A stretch of 64,000 nucleotides of DNA, from positions 16,500 through 80,499 of the forward strand of contig JAMCYS010000090.1 of assembly GCA_023473795.1 (NCBI GenBank), written 5' to 3'. Positions 15,988 to 23,731 of this stretch are shown here, one piece after another. How positions within the stretch are numbered: position 1 is the first letter of the stretch; each line of letters begins with the position of its first letter. Under the pieces are notes generated by a model, which was given only the letters and a program-made list of their open reading frames with translations, was not told the origin of the DNA and did no database searches. Source of the stretch: Chloroflexota bacterium (GTDB taxonomy: Bacteria > Chloroflexota > UBA6077 > FW602-bin22 > JAMCYS01). Made by a program: the position numbers and the translations under genes.

Positions 15988-18900
15988 ATGGTGACGGTGT
16001 TCAAGGAGGTCTCCAGCAAGGCCAACTTCCCCGCCCGGGAAGAGCAAGTGCTGCACTTCTGGCAGGAGAACGACGTTTTCCAGCGCAGCGTGGCCCAGCG
16101 CGAAGCGGGACCGCGCTACGTCTTCTACGAGGGTCCGCCCACAGCCAATGGCAAGCCCCATATCGGCCACGTGCTGACGCGCGTCTTCAAGGACCTCTTC
16201 CCGCGCTACAAGACGATGCGTGGCTACTACTGCACCCGCAAGGCCGGTTGGGACACCCATGGTCTGCCCGTGGAGATCGAGGTCGAGCGCGAGCTTGGCT
16301 TCGAAGGCAAGCAGGCCATCGAAGCCTACGGCGTGGCCGCTTTCAACGAGAAATGCAAGGAGAGCGTCTTCCGCTACGTTACCGAGTGGAACCGCCTCAC
16401 GGAGCGCATCGGCTTCTGGCTGGACACCGTCAACCCCTACGTCACCTTGCAGAACGGCTACGTCGAGTCGGTCTGGTGGATCCTGCGGCAGATGTGGGAC
16501 AAGGGCCTGCTCTACCAGGACTACAAGGTCGTGCCTTACTGCCCGCGCTGCGGTACCTCGCTGAGCTCGCACGAGGTCTCCCTGGGCTATGCCGACGTCG
16601 AAGACACGTCCATTTACGTCAAGTTCGAGCTGGCGGAGCCGCTGGACCTTCCGAACCTACCGGCCGGTGGGCCAACGTACTTCCTAGCCTGGACCACCAC
16701 CCCCTGGACGCTGCCCGGCAACGTAGCCCTGGCCGTGCATCCTTCTCTGAAGTACGTGCTGGTGGAGACGCCGGCCATCGGCGAGGGCGGGCAGCCACAG
16801 CGCTTGATCCTCGCCAAAGACCTGCTAGAGAAGGCACTCAGCCAGGAGTACAAGGTCCTGGCCGAGCTCAAGGCCGAGGACCTGGTCGGTAGGCACTATC
16901 AGCCACTGTTCACGTTTGCTCAGCCGCGGAAGGACGCCTACTACGTGATCCCGGCCGAGTTCGTCACCGCCGAGGAAGGCACCGGCATCGTCCATATGGC
17001 GCCCGCCTACGGCGAAGACGACATGTTGATGAGCCGCAAGTACGGCCTGCCGGTGCTAGAGATGGTGGACCTGCGGGGCCGCTTCGTCCCGGACGTCGAA
17101 CCCTGGCAGGGGCAGTTCGTGAAAGAGGCCGACCCCAAGATCATCGCCAACCTCTCCGAGCGGGGCCTGCTCTACAGGGCCGCCCGCATCGTGCACACCT
17201 ATCCGTTGTGCTGGCGCTGCGATACGCCGCTGCTCTACTACGCCAAAACCAGCTGGTTCATGAAGCGCACGGCGGTGCGCGAGGAGCTGATCAAGAACAA
17301 CGAGAAGATCAACTGGTACCCCGAACACATCAAGTGGGGTCGCTTCGGCGACTTCCTGGAGGGCATAATCGACTGGGCCCTCTCCCGCGAACGCTACTGG
17401 GGCACCCCCCTACCCATCTGGGAGTGCGAGGACTGTCACCAGCGGACCTGCGTTGGCTCGGTGGCCGAACTGCGCGAGCGGGCCGCCAACGAGGTGCCGG
17501 CTGACCTGGACCTGCACCGGCCGTACGTCGACAAGGTGCTTCTGAAGTGCGAGAAGTGCGGCGGCACCATGCGCCGTCTGCCCGAGGTGATCGACGCCTG
17601 GTTCGATTCGGGCTCGATGCCCGTGGCCCAGTGGCACTTCCCCTTCGAGAACCAGGAGATGTTCAAGGAGCAGTTCCCGGCCGACTTCATCTGCGAGGCG
17701 ATCGACCAGACGCGTGGTTGGTTCCTCAGCCTGCACGTCATCGCCAGCGCCCTCTTCGATGAGGTCGCCTACAAGAACGTCATCTGCCTGGAGCACGTGC
17801 TCGACGCCAAGGGCGAGAAGATGAGCAAGCACAAGGGCAACGTGACCGACCCCTGGACCGTACTGGATGTCCAGGGCGCGGACGCCTTGCGCTGGTACTT
17901 GCTGACCTCTAACCCCCCGGGCACGCCCCGCCGCTTCTCGCCGGAACTAGTCGATGAGGCGCTGCGCAAGTTCATCCTAACGCTCTGGAACACCTACTCC
18001 TTCTTCACCACCTACGCCAACATCGACAAGTGGCAGCCGCCTGCCGAGGGCAGCGCGGTGGCTCCCCTTCGCGACAGGCTGTCGGAGTTGGACCGCTGGA
18101 TTCTGTCGGAGCTGAACGTGCTCATTCGCGAGGTTACCCAGGACCTCGACAACTACGACCCGACGGGAGCGGGCCGCGCCATCGAGGCGTTCGTGGACTC
18201 GCTCTCCAACTGGTACGTGCGGCGCAGCCGCCGGCGCTTCTGGAAAAGCGAAAACGACGCCGACAAGGCCGCGGCCTACGCCACGCTCTACGATTGTCTG
18301 GTAACGGTCGCGCAGCTGCTGGCTCCCTTCACGCCCTTCCTGGCGGAGGAGATGTACCAGAACCTGGTGCGCGGCCAGCGACCGGCGGCGCCGCTGAGCG
18401 TCCATCTGACGGATTTCCCCGAAGAAGACCCCTCGTTGGTGGACGAGAATCTGGTGGAGAGCATGCGCCTGCTCATGCGTCTGGTGAGCATGGGGCGGGC
18501 GGCGCGCAGCAAAGCCCAGATCAAGGTGCGCCAACCCCTGGGCGAGGTCCTCTTCAAGGTGGGCAACCCGGCGCAGCAGGCCGCGCTGCAGCCGTTGCTG
18601 GCCCAGGTGGCGGAGGAGATCAACGTCAAGCGCGTGGCCTTCCTGGCCGACGCGGGCGAGGCCGTGACCTACAGCCTGCGGCCGAGATTCAACTTGCTCG
18701 GGCCCCGCTTTGGTAAGGAAATGCGTGACGTGGCAGCCGCGATCCAGAATCGGAATCCGGCCGACGTCTTGCGGGCCCAGCGCACGGGCACGCCGCTGCA
18801 GCTCGAGGGCTGGACGGTGCTGCCGGAAGAGGTCGAGGTCGTCCGCAACGAGAGGCCGGGCCTCTCCGTAGTGGAAGAGGGGGAGTACCTCGCCGCCCTC

Positions 18901-19206
18901 AACACTGAGCTCACGCAGGCGCTGCTCGACGAGGGACTGGCGCGCGAGCTCGTGCGTCTCATCCAGTCGATGCGCAAGTCCGCCGGCTTCAATATCGAGG
19001 ACCGCATCGTCACATCGTATCAGGGCGATGAGACGATCCGGCGGGTGATGCCCGAATTCGGCGCCTACGTACGGCAGGAGACTCTCTCCAGCGAACTGCG
19101 GGCGGAGGCTCCGGCCGCGGGGGCCTACAGCGAACAGCACAAGGTCGAGGGTCACCAACTGACCCTCGGAGTCTCGCGCATCGCCGTGGCGGAGGGAGCG
19201 GGGTAG
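15988..19206 (+). CDS. ileS: Isoleucyl-tRNA synthetase, eukaryote-like type 2
   Basis: About 1072 residues. Class I signatures are GPPTANGKPHIGHVLTR (HIGH) and EKMSKHKGNV (KMSKS-like). GWDTHGLPVEIEVERELG, in place of the GWDCHGLP of common bacterial enzymes, and the long C-terminal region mark the type-2 form. The editing domain includes FLAWTTTPWTLPGN and GTGIVHMAPAYGEDD. Cys pairs (CPRCGTS, CWRCD, CEDCHQ, CEKCGG) may bind zinc. Type-2 enzymes are known to be less sensitive to mupirocin; that is family knowledge, not shown here. Starts at 15985, 15988, 15991 and 15997 are all in frame; GAGGTGA at 15982 would suit 15997 best by spacing. Confidence 0.95.
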   Translation: MVTVFKEVSSKANFPAREEQVLHFWQENDVFQRSVAQREAGPRYVFYEGPPTANGKPHIGHVLTRVFKDLFPRYKTMRGYYCTRKAGWDTHGLPVEIEVERELGFEGKQAIEAYGVAAFNEKCKESVFRYVTEWNRLTERIGFWLDTVNPYVTLQNGYVESVWWILRQMWDKGLLYQDYKVVPYCPRCGTSLSSHEVSLGYADVEDTSIYVKFELAEPLDLPNLPAGGPTYFLAWTTTPWTLPGNVALAVHPSLKYVLVETPAIGEGGQPQRLILAKDLLEKALSQEYKVLAELKAEDLVGRHYQPLFTFAQPRKDAYYVIPAEFVTAEEGTGIVHMAPAYGEDDMLMSRKYGLPVLEMVDLRGRFVPDVEPWQGQFVKEADPKIIANLSERGLLYRAARIVHTYPLCWRCDTPLLYYAKTSWFMKRTAVREELIKNNEKINWYPEHIKWGRFGDFLEGIIDWALSRERYWGTPLPIWECEDCHQRTCVGSVAELRERAANEVPADLDLHRPYVDKVLLKCEKCGGTMRRLPEVIDAWFDSGSMPVAQWHFPFENQEMFKEQFPADFICEAIDQTRGWFLSLHVIASALFDEVAYKNVICLEHVLDAKGEKMSKHKGNVTDPWTVLDVQGADALRWYLLTSNPPGTPRRFSPELVDEALRKFILTLWNTYSFFTTYANIDKWQPPAEGSAVAPLRDRLSELDRWILSELNVLIREVTQDLDNYDPTGAGRAIEAFVDSLSNWYVRRSRRRFWKSENDADKAAAYATLYDCLVTVAQLLAPFTPFLAEEMYQNLVRGQRPAAPLSVHLTDFPEEDPSLVDENLVESMRLLMRLVSMGRAARSKAQIKVRQPLGEVLFKVGNPAQQAALQPLLAQVAEEINVKRVAFLADAGEAVTYSLRPRFNLLGPRFGKEMRDVAAAIQNRNPADVLRAQRTGTPLQLEGWTVLPEEVEVVRNERPGLSVVEEGEYLAALNTELTQALLDEGLARELVRLIQSMRKSAGFNIEDRIVTSYQGDETIRRVMPEFGAYVRQETLSSELRAEAPAAGAYSEQHKVEGHQLTLGVSRIAVAEGAG

Positions 19207-19554
19207 TCACGGCAATCCGCCCAGACCGCGACCGATCCCTCTGCGTTCACCGTTGATGCGTGCTGGGCGGTGCAAGGCTTCCGTGCCGTAGGGGCGGCGC
19301 TCTCCTTCATTACGCTCAGGACATGGTGTACCCGCCCGCCTAGGCCCCGCAGGGCTCACGACCCGGCTTGGGGGTGGATCCCTTGCGGTTGCGGCTGCGT
19401 GCGGGCGAGGCATCCGACGCTTCGCTCTGGACAAGCGTGCCTCGCCCCTGCGGATTCTGACAGATCACGTATGTGACTTGCGTCACCGTCTTTCAGACAG
19501 CGTGGGGCATTTCTGCCGGCGGGGCGGAAGAGCAAGACCTACAGGAGGTGCCAG
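19207..19554 (+). other. Intergenic region with repeat debris and a small operator-like palindrome
   Basis: No convincing gene. A GTAGGGGCGG tract at 19288-19297 and a G/C-rich stretch with GCGAGGCATCC...GCCTCGCCCC match the dispersed repeats seen elsewhere in the window. At 19473-19486 GTGAC and GTCAC flank TTGC, a short palindrome about 70 nt before the next gene that could be a regulator site. No clear sigma70 promoter is visible. Confidence 0.4.
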
Positions 19555-20580
19555 TTGGATAGCCGCGAACGCGTGGTACGCGCCATCGAGATGACCGGGC
19601 CGGACCGCCTGCCCATCTTCCACTCTGCCCTCCACGGCTTCACCGCTCGCTACCCGCGCGAGTGGCGGACGCTGCGGGACCGCTACGCCGACGACTTCGC
19701 CGCGACGGGGTTCAAAGAACCCGAGGAGTTCGGCGCCGCCATCGGCGTCGAGCAAGACGACGGCTGGGGCGCCATCTGGGTCCGCACGAGCGATGAGCAC
19801 AAGGGCTTGATCGTGAAGCATCCTCTGTCCGATTGGTCGGCGCTGGATACTTACCAGTTCCCCGACCCCCTGGTGATCGACAATTGGAGCGCCGTGCCGG
19901 AGACCCTGGCGCAGGACAAACACCAGAAATACGTGATGGTGGACGGCGACACGCTGTTCCAGCGGATGTTCTACCTGCGGGGGATGGAGAACCTGCTGCT
20001 CGATTTCGGCGAAGGGCGCCAGGAACTGTACTATCTGCGCGACCGTATCGTCGCCTTCATGCTGCGCAAGATCGAGAAATGGCTAGAGTACGACATCGAC
20101 GGCGTCCGCTTCCGCGATGACTGGGGCACGCAGCTGGCGCTGCTCATCTCGCCGCGCCAGTGGCGCGAGTTCTTCAAACTAGCCTACGAGAAGCTGTTCG
20201 CAGCCGTGCACGCGGGCGGCAAGCACGTCTGGTTTCACAGCGATGGCGTCATCTCCAGCATCATTCCCGACCTGGTCGAGCTGGGGGCGAACGTGCTCAA
20301 TCCCCAGTTCAATTGCATCGGCATCCCCCAACTGGCCGCGCTGGCCGCCGGCAAAGTCTGCCTGCTGGGCGACGTCGACCGCCAGTATGTGCTTCCCTTC
20401 GGCTCGCCGGCAGAGGTCGCCGCCAGCGTGGGCGAGGCAGTGGAGACATTCGCCTCCCACCGAGGCGGATACGTCGCCCGGGGCGAGCTGGCGGGGGACG
20501 TGCCCCTGGCCAACGCGGAGGCAATGTACGCCGCTTTCGCCTCGTACCGGTACGAAGACGGCAGGCTATGCCGGGGCTGA
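19555..20580 (+). CDS. Uroporphyrinogen decarboxylase (URO-D) superfamily protein, not HemE
   Basis: 341 residues. A TTG start after AGGAGGTG with 5 nt spacing. The N-terminus (SRERVVRAIEMTGPDRLPI) and the barrel motifs (DGVRFRDDWGTQLALLISP, GGKHVWFHSDGVISSIIPDL, LNPQFNCIGIPQLAALAAGK, GDVDRQYVLPFGSP) match the URO-D superfamily group that includes corrinoid methyltransferases. The RPVWxMRQAGR block of true HemE is absent, so heme synthesis is not the likely role. A His in WFHSDG may be a metal or substrate residue. The neighbouring enolase-type gene suggests small-molecule catabolism, as is common in Chloroflexota and Planctomycetota loci, but the substrate is unknown. Confidence 0.82.
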   Translation: MDSRERVVRAIEMTGPDRLPIFHSALHGFTARYPREWRTLRDRYADDFAATGFKEPEEFGAAIGVEQDDGWGAIWVRTSDEHKGLIVKHPLSDWSALDTYQFPDPLVIDNWSAVPETLAQDKHQKYVMVDGDTLFQRMFYLRGMENLLLDFGEGRQELYYLRDRIVAFMLRKIEKWLEYDIDGVRFRDDWGTQLALLISPRQWREFFKLAYEKLFAAVHAGGKHVWFHSDGVISSIIPDLVELGANVLNPQFNCIGIPQLAALAAGKVCLLGDVDRQYVLPFGSPAEVAASVGEAVETFASHRGGYVARGELAGDVPLANAEAMYAAFASYRYEDGRLCRG

Positions 20581-20611
20581 ACTAGCTCGGAACACCATAC
20601 CGGATTGCCAG

Positions 20612-20637
20612 AGGGCTCCAATTACGCGGAGGGCCCT
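20612..20637. terminator. Weak convergent hairpin
   Basis: AGGGCTCC and GGAGGGCCCT form an interrupted stem around an 8-nt loop between two convergent genes, touching the stop codon of the minus-strand gene. Confidence 0.3.
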
Positions 20638-21118
20638 ATGCGGGGCGAGAGCCGGTGCCGAGCAACCTTACTGCGTCCTTGAGGGCTTTGACCCGCTTCT
20701 CTAAGTCCGCCACCGCCATGTCTTGCTGAACCATGTGTTGCTCTAGCCGCTTCTCCGCTTCCCTCACCTTCGCGCCGATGCCGCCGATTATCGTCGCCAT
20801 GCCCGCCAGCTGGAACGGCGAGAGCTGCTCATGGAAGAGCAGGACCGAACCCAGCGTGACGGCCAGGAAGACGGTGGCGGAAAAGACCGGTTGCGCGACG
20901 GACAGTCTGAGCCGCGCCAGTCCCCGCGCGAAGAGGAGTCCACCGGCAGTGAAGAGGATCATCGCCAGCCCTACCTCGAGGAAGAACCACGAGCGGCTGG
21001 CGCTCTCCGCCTGGCCGGGGAGCGTGGCGTATTTCACCAGCACTGAGCCCAGAGCCTGGATTAGCCCCGAGCCTATCAGAACCAGCAGGGAGTCGAGTTC
21101 CATGGGAGCCTCCGGCAT
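20636..21118 (-). CDS. Small DMT/EamA-half transporter with a coiled-coil tail
   Basis: 160 residues with four predicted TM helices (LLVLIGSGLIQALGSVLV; FFLEVGLAMILFTAGGLLFA; PVFSATVFLAVTLGSVLLFH; LAGMATIIGGIGA), the size of a half EamA or SMR-like unit that would act as a dimer. Unusually, it ends in a ~45-residue hydrophilic segment with coiled-coil character (VREAEKRLEQHMVQQ then MAVADLEKRVKALKDAV), which SMR proteins normally lack; it may drive dimerisation. ATG start, with MELDS as a possible later start. Convergent with the URO-D-like gene. Substrate unknown. Confidence 0.65.
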   Translation of the reverse strand: MPEAPMELDSLLVLIGSGLIQALGSVLVKYATLPGQAESASRSWFFLEVGLAMILFTAGGLLFARGLARLRLSVAQPVFSATVFLAVTLGSVLLFHEQLSPFQLAGMATIIGGIGAKVREAEKRLEQHMVQQDMAVADLEKRVKALKDAVRLLGTGSRPA

Positions 21119-21453
21119 ATCTGCCTAGTCACGGCAGAGTTGACGATCTTCATGCTAGCACAGAATAGCCTGGCGGGCAGCAACGCGGGCGGAGGCGGTT
21201 CCACCAACTATCAGGGGGACAGCTTACCATGCGACCTAGCACAGACGGCGCCCGCCGATCAGAAACGGCCGATGTGTTGGGCATCTCCGCACTCCGAGGA
21301 GGCTCGGACTGGGGAGGGCGGTTGCCTGCCCGGCGACCTGTCCCTCCGATTATTGGTGGAACCCTCCTTCCGGGCGGAATTGACAAGGCCAGTCTCTGCC
21401 CCCTATGATCGCAAACCAGGCAACTTGGCGCCGATCGCCGACGAGGTAAAGGA
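21119..21453 (+). other. Intergenic region before the enolase-type gene
   Basis: 335 bp with no convincing gene. TTGACA at 21380 and TATGAT at 21414 are 28 nt apart, too far for one promoter. AAAGGA just before the next ATG is its ribosome site. I see no repeat or hairpin of note. Confidence 0.3.
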
Positions 21454-22554
21454 ATGAAGATAACTGGCTTGCGCGTGCTCATCTTCGAGCGCCGCCCCGA
21501 CCCTCACAACGAGACCCCCGAGTACATAGTCCACCAAACGCGACAGAACGGGCTCGCCATCATCGACACCGACGCCGGCCTGCAGGGACTGATCTCCGCC
21601 GAGGCGACTTACTTACGCCAGCTGGCCCGCGGTTGGGCGGGGGCGCGGGAACACATCGAGGGCCGGGACCCCTTCGACCGGGCCAAGATCGAGGACTTGC
21701 TGCGCCGCCGCTTTCACTGGCACCAGCAGATTGTGGGCCTGCTCGACTACGGCCTCTGGGACCTCGCCGGCAAGGCGTTGGGCCAGCCGGTCTACAAGTT
21801 GCTGGGCGCAGCCCGGGAGAAGGTCCTGGCCTACGCCTCCACCGTCCACCACAACAGCGACGAGCGCTTCCTCGAGTCGGTGCTGCGCGCCCAGGACAGG
21901 GGCTACCAGGCGATCAAACTCCATCCCTACTGCAACTGCGACGACGACCTGCGCCTTGTCTACAAGGTCCGCCGGGCGGTGGGCGATGCGATGATCCTGA
22001 TGATCGACACCATCGCCTACCCCGGGCCCTACAATCGCTACGATGCCTTCCGCCTGGGACGGGCCCTGGACGAGCTGAATTACTACTGGTTTGAGGACCC
22101 GCTGATCAAGACCGACCTGGAAGGTCTGGCGGCGCTGGCGCGGGAGTGCAAGGTGGTACAGATTCGCGCCGCCGACTCCGCCGAGAGCCTGGCCGAGTGC
22201 GCGAACCTGATTAGGTACGGCGGCGTGGACATCGTCGCGGCGCCCGGCATGTGGGGCATCACCGAATCGATGAAGGTGGCGGCGCTGGCGGAAGCCAACA
22301 ACGTCAAGATGGAGCCGCACGACTTCTACTTCTACGGCGGCGTGGCCAGCCTGCACGTAGCTCTGGCGGTGACCGATGCCTTCTACGAGCTGGCGGTGCC
22401 GGAGGGCTGTTTCGATACCCTGCTCTATCCGGGCGTGTACCTGACCCCGCCCGAAATCGACCCCCAGGGCTACATCCACGCCCCTGCCTTGCCGGGGCTC
22501 GGCTTCGCCGTGGATATGAAAGAGGCAGAGAGGGCAACCGTGGAGCGCCTGTAG
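21454..22554 (+). CDS. Enolase-superfamily (mandelate racemase-like) protein with altered metal/catalytic motifs
   Basis: 366 residues with an N-terminal capping domain and a C-terminal barrel. The barrel shows AIKLHPYCNC at the KxK position (Lys-x-His), MIDTIAYPGP (Asp ligand), YYWFEDPL (Glu ligand) and VKMEPHDFYFYGG (His). The third metal-ligand strand, usually a GGE-like motif, reads VVQIRAADSAESLAE, so the ligand would be Asp or Ser-Glu instead of the usual Glu. The protein therefore belongs to the superfamily but may have a shifted chemistry or be a weak catalyst. AAAGGA precedes the ATG. Downstream of the URO-D-like gene and the oppositely oriented small transporter; substrate unknown. 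Confidence 0.8.
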   Translation: MKITGLRVLIFERRPDPHNETPEYIVHQTRQNGLAIIDTDAGLQGLISAEATYLRQLARGWAGAREHIEGRDPFDRAKIEDLLRRRFHWHQQIVGLLDYGLWDLAGKALGQPVYKLLGAAREKVLAYASTVHHNSDERFLESVLRAQDRGYQAIKLHPYCNCDDDLRLVYKVRRAVGDAMILMIDTIAYPGPYNRYDAFRLGRALDELNYYWFEDPLIKTDLEGLAALARECKVVQIRAADSAESLAECANLIRYGGVDIVAAPGMWGITESMKVAALAEANNVKMEPHDFYFYGGVASLHVALAVTDAFYELAVPEGCFDTLLYPGVYLTPPEIDPQGYIHAPALPGLGFAVDMKEAERATVERL

Positions 22555-22605
22555 CCTCTCCCTCTTCCCGCGAAATTGCCCGAGAAGGGACAGGGTGACG
22601 AGCTG

Positions 22606-22634
22606 TTGCCGTTTCTCGGGCAGTGCGCTATAAT
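22606..22634 (+). promoter_or_regulatory. Promoter of the ferredoxin gene
   Basis: TTGCCG, 17 nt, TATAAT. The predicted transcription start falls inside the palindrome at 22639-22655. Confidence 0.6.
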
Positions 22635-22638
22635 GCGC

Positions 22639-22655
22639 ATACCCCCCAGGGGTAT
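22639..22655. promoter_or_regulatory. CsoR/CstR-like operator palindrome
   Basis: A perfect 7-bp inverted repeat, ATACCCC and GGGGTAT, separated by 3 nt, begins 4 nt after the -10 box. Operators of the CsoR/RcnR/FrmR/CstR repressor family are short A/T-flanked C-runs facing G-runs of this kind. No such repressor gene is in the window. The match to the family is by pattern only. Confidence 0.45.
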
Positions 22656-22676
22656 ACCGCAAGAGGAGACTGCCGA

Positions 22677-22859
22677 ATGTCGTTGGTTGTCGACAAGCGC
22701 ATTTGCCCCCAGAACCATCCCTGCCCCATTCTGCGCGTTTGCCCAACCGAGGCCATGACCCAACGCGGCTACGCCGCTCCGGAGATCGACGCGGCCAAGT
22801 GCCGGGAGTGCGGCAAGTGCCTGCGGTACTGCCCCACCGGCGCCGTGCGCCAGCTCTAG
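22677..22859 (+). CDS. Short 4Fe-4S ferredoxin-like protein with an atypical first motif
   Basis: 60 residues. The ATG follows AAGAGGAG. The second motif CRECGKCLRYCP (Cys42, 45, 48, 52) is a classical CxxCxxCxxxCP. The first is C10-PQNHP-C16-PILRV-C22-P, so only two cysteines precede the CP instead of three. If the fold is that of a bacterial 2[4Fe-4S] ferredoxin, cluster I would have Cys10, Cys16 and Cys52 only, leaving a site for another ligand (His14 is nearby), a 3Fe cluster, or no cluster. Electron transfer is likely; partners are unknown. An FMN reductase follows 84 nt downstream and has its own promoter-like box. The palindrome in its promoter suggests metal- or sulfur-responsive control. 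Confidence 0.8.
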   Translation: MSLVVDKRICPQNHPCPILRVCPTEAMTQRGYAAPEIDAAKCRECGKCLRYCPTGAVRQL

Positions 22860-22900
22860 GCCCGGCCGACGCCGCGGCTCGCCCTCTGACCGTTCGGCTG

Positions 22901-22906
22901 TATACT
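22901..22906 (+). promoter_or_regulatory. -10 element before the FMN reductase gene
   Basis: TATACT with no good -35, about 40 nt before the GTG start. The gene may also be read from the ferredoxin promoter. Confidence 0.35.
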
Positions 22907-22943
22907 TGAAATAGTACCAACGGACGGCAAGAGGAGGGCAACG

Positions 22944-23621
22944 GTGAGCACACCGCCTGTCGACGTCTCTCCAGGCATGGAGCGCGTGCCGGTCAGCTTC
23001 TTGGTTTTCCCCGCCTCGCTGCGGACGGGTTCGCTGAACGCCCGCCTGGCCGCGCTGGTAGGCCGGCTCATCGCGGAGCACGGCGGCACCGTGGACTCGG
23101 CGTCGCTGTGGGATTTCGACTGTCCCTCCTACGACCAGGACCTGGAGAACGCCGACGGCTTCCCCGCCGGCGCGGCGGAGTTCCGCCGCCGCCTGGAGGC
23201 GAACGACGCCTTCGTCATCGTCTCCCCGGAGTACAACGCCTCGCTGCCCGGCGTGCTCAAGAACGCCATTGATTGGGTCTCGCGCTACCGGCCGCAGCCC
23301 TTCAACGCCAGGCACAGCCTGTTGCTCTCGGCCTCGCCCTCGATGGCCGGCGGCAACCGGGGACTGTGGGCGTTGCGCGTGCCGTTGGAGCACCTTGGGA
23401 CGCGCGTCTTCCCGGATATGTTCTCGCTGGCGCAGGCTCAGCAGTCCTTCACCCCGGACGGCGGGTTGCTCAACAAGACGCTGGCGGACCGGTTGGAGAG
23501 CACCGTGGTAGCCTTCATGGACCTGGTGGAGGCGGCGAAGCACTACCCCTGCGCCAAGAAGGCCTGGTTCGAGTTCCTGGGCGAGCGGCTCACCCCGGCC
23601 ACCGCGCGGGCGGACGAGTAG
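22944..23621 (+). CDS. NADPH-dependent FMN reductase family protein
   Basis: 225 residues, flavodoxin-like fold. PASLRTGSLNARLA forms the FMN phosphate loop and SPEYNASLPGVLKNAIDWVSR is the family signature. Members reduce quinones, azo compounds, chromate or free flavin with NAD(P)H in the cytosol. GAGGAGGG precedes the GTG start. The protein has a longer N-terminus and a C-terminal extension (LVEAAKHYPCAKKAWFEFLG) compared with minimal ~180-residue members. Downstream of the ferredoxin, so a shared redox role is plausible. Confidence 0.85.
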   Translation: MSTPPVDVSPGMERVPVSFLVFPASLRTGSLNARLAALVGRLIAEHGGTVDSASLWDFDCPSYDQDLENADGFPAGAAEFRRRLEANDAFVIVSPEYNASLPGVLKNAIDWVSRYRPQPFNARHSLLLSASPSMAGGNRGLWALRVPLEHLGTRVFPDMFSLAQAQQSFTPDGGLLNKTLADRLESTVVAFMDLVEAAKHYPCAKKAWFEFLGERLTPATARADE

Positions 23622-23635
23622 CCTCGGGCTAGGCG

Positions 23636-23697
23636 TGCCAAGCCTCCTGCGGAGGCTAAGAACGTCCCCAGGCCCAGCCTCCGCGGAAGGCTTGGCA
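23636..23697. repeat. REP-like 22-bp near-perfect inverted repeat
   Basis: Two 22-nt arms match at 20 of 22 positions around an 18-nt centre, and each arm holds its own small hairpin (GCCTCC...GGAGGC). It sits between convergent genes and may act as a terminator or be a mobile REP-type element. Confidence 0.6.
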
Positions 23698-23731
23698 ACT
23701 GAGAGCGCTGCTTCGGCGGCGCGGGGGTTGC

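Noticed and set aside
15840..15990. A complete T-box riboswitch before ileS
   Set aside because: No stem I or GGTGGNACCGCG antiterminator consensus and only about 45 nt before the hairpin; kept only as a possible remnant.
15199..16572. A 457-residue open frame on the minus strand
   Set aside because: It lies across the ends of aspS and ileS and crosses the ileS promoter; composition is that of an antisense shadow.
19555..20580. hemE (uroporphyrinogen decarboxylase)
   Set aside because: It lacks the RPVWxMRQAGR block and is not beside heme genes, so I kept only the superfamily name.
21380..21419. TTGACA and TATGAT as a promoter
   Set aside because: The spacer is 28 nt, far outside 16-19.
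21613..22953. A 446-residue open frame on the minus strand
   Set aside because: It is antisense to the enolase-type gene and ferredoxin, which have clear motifs and ribosome sites.
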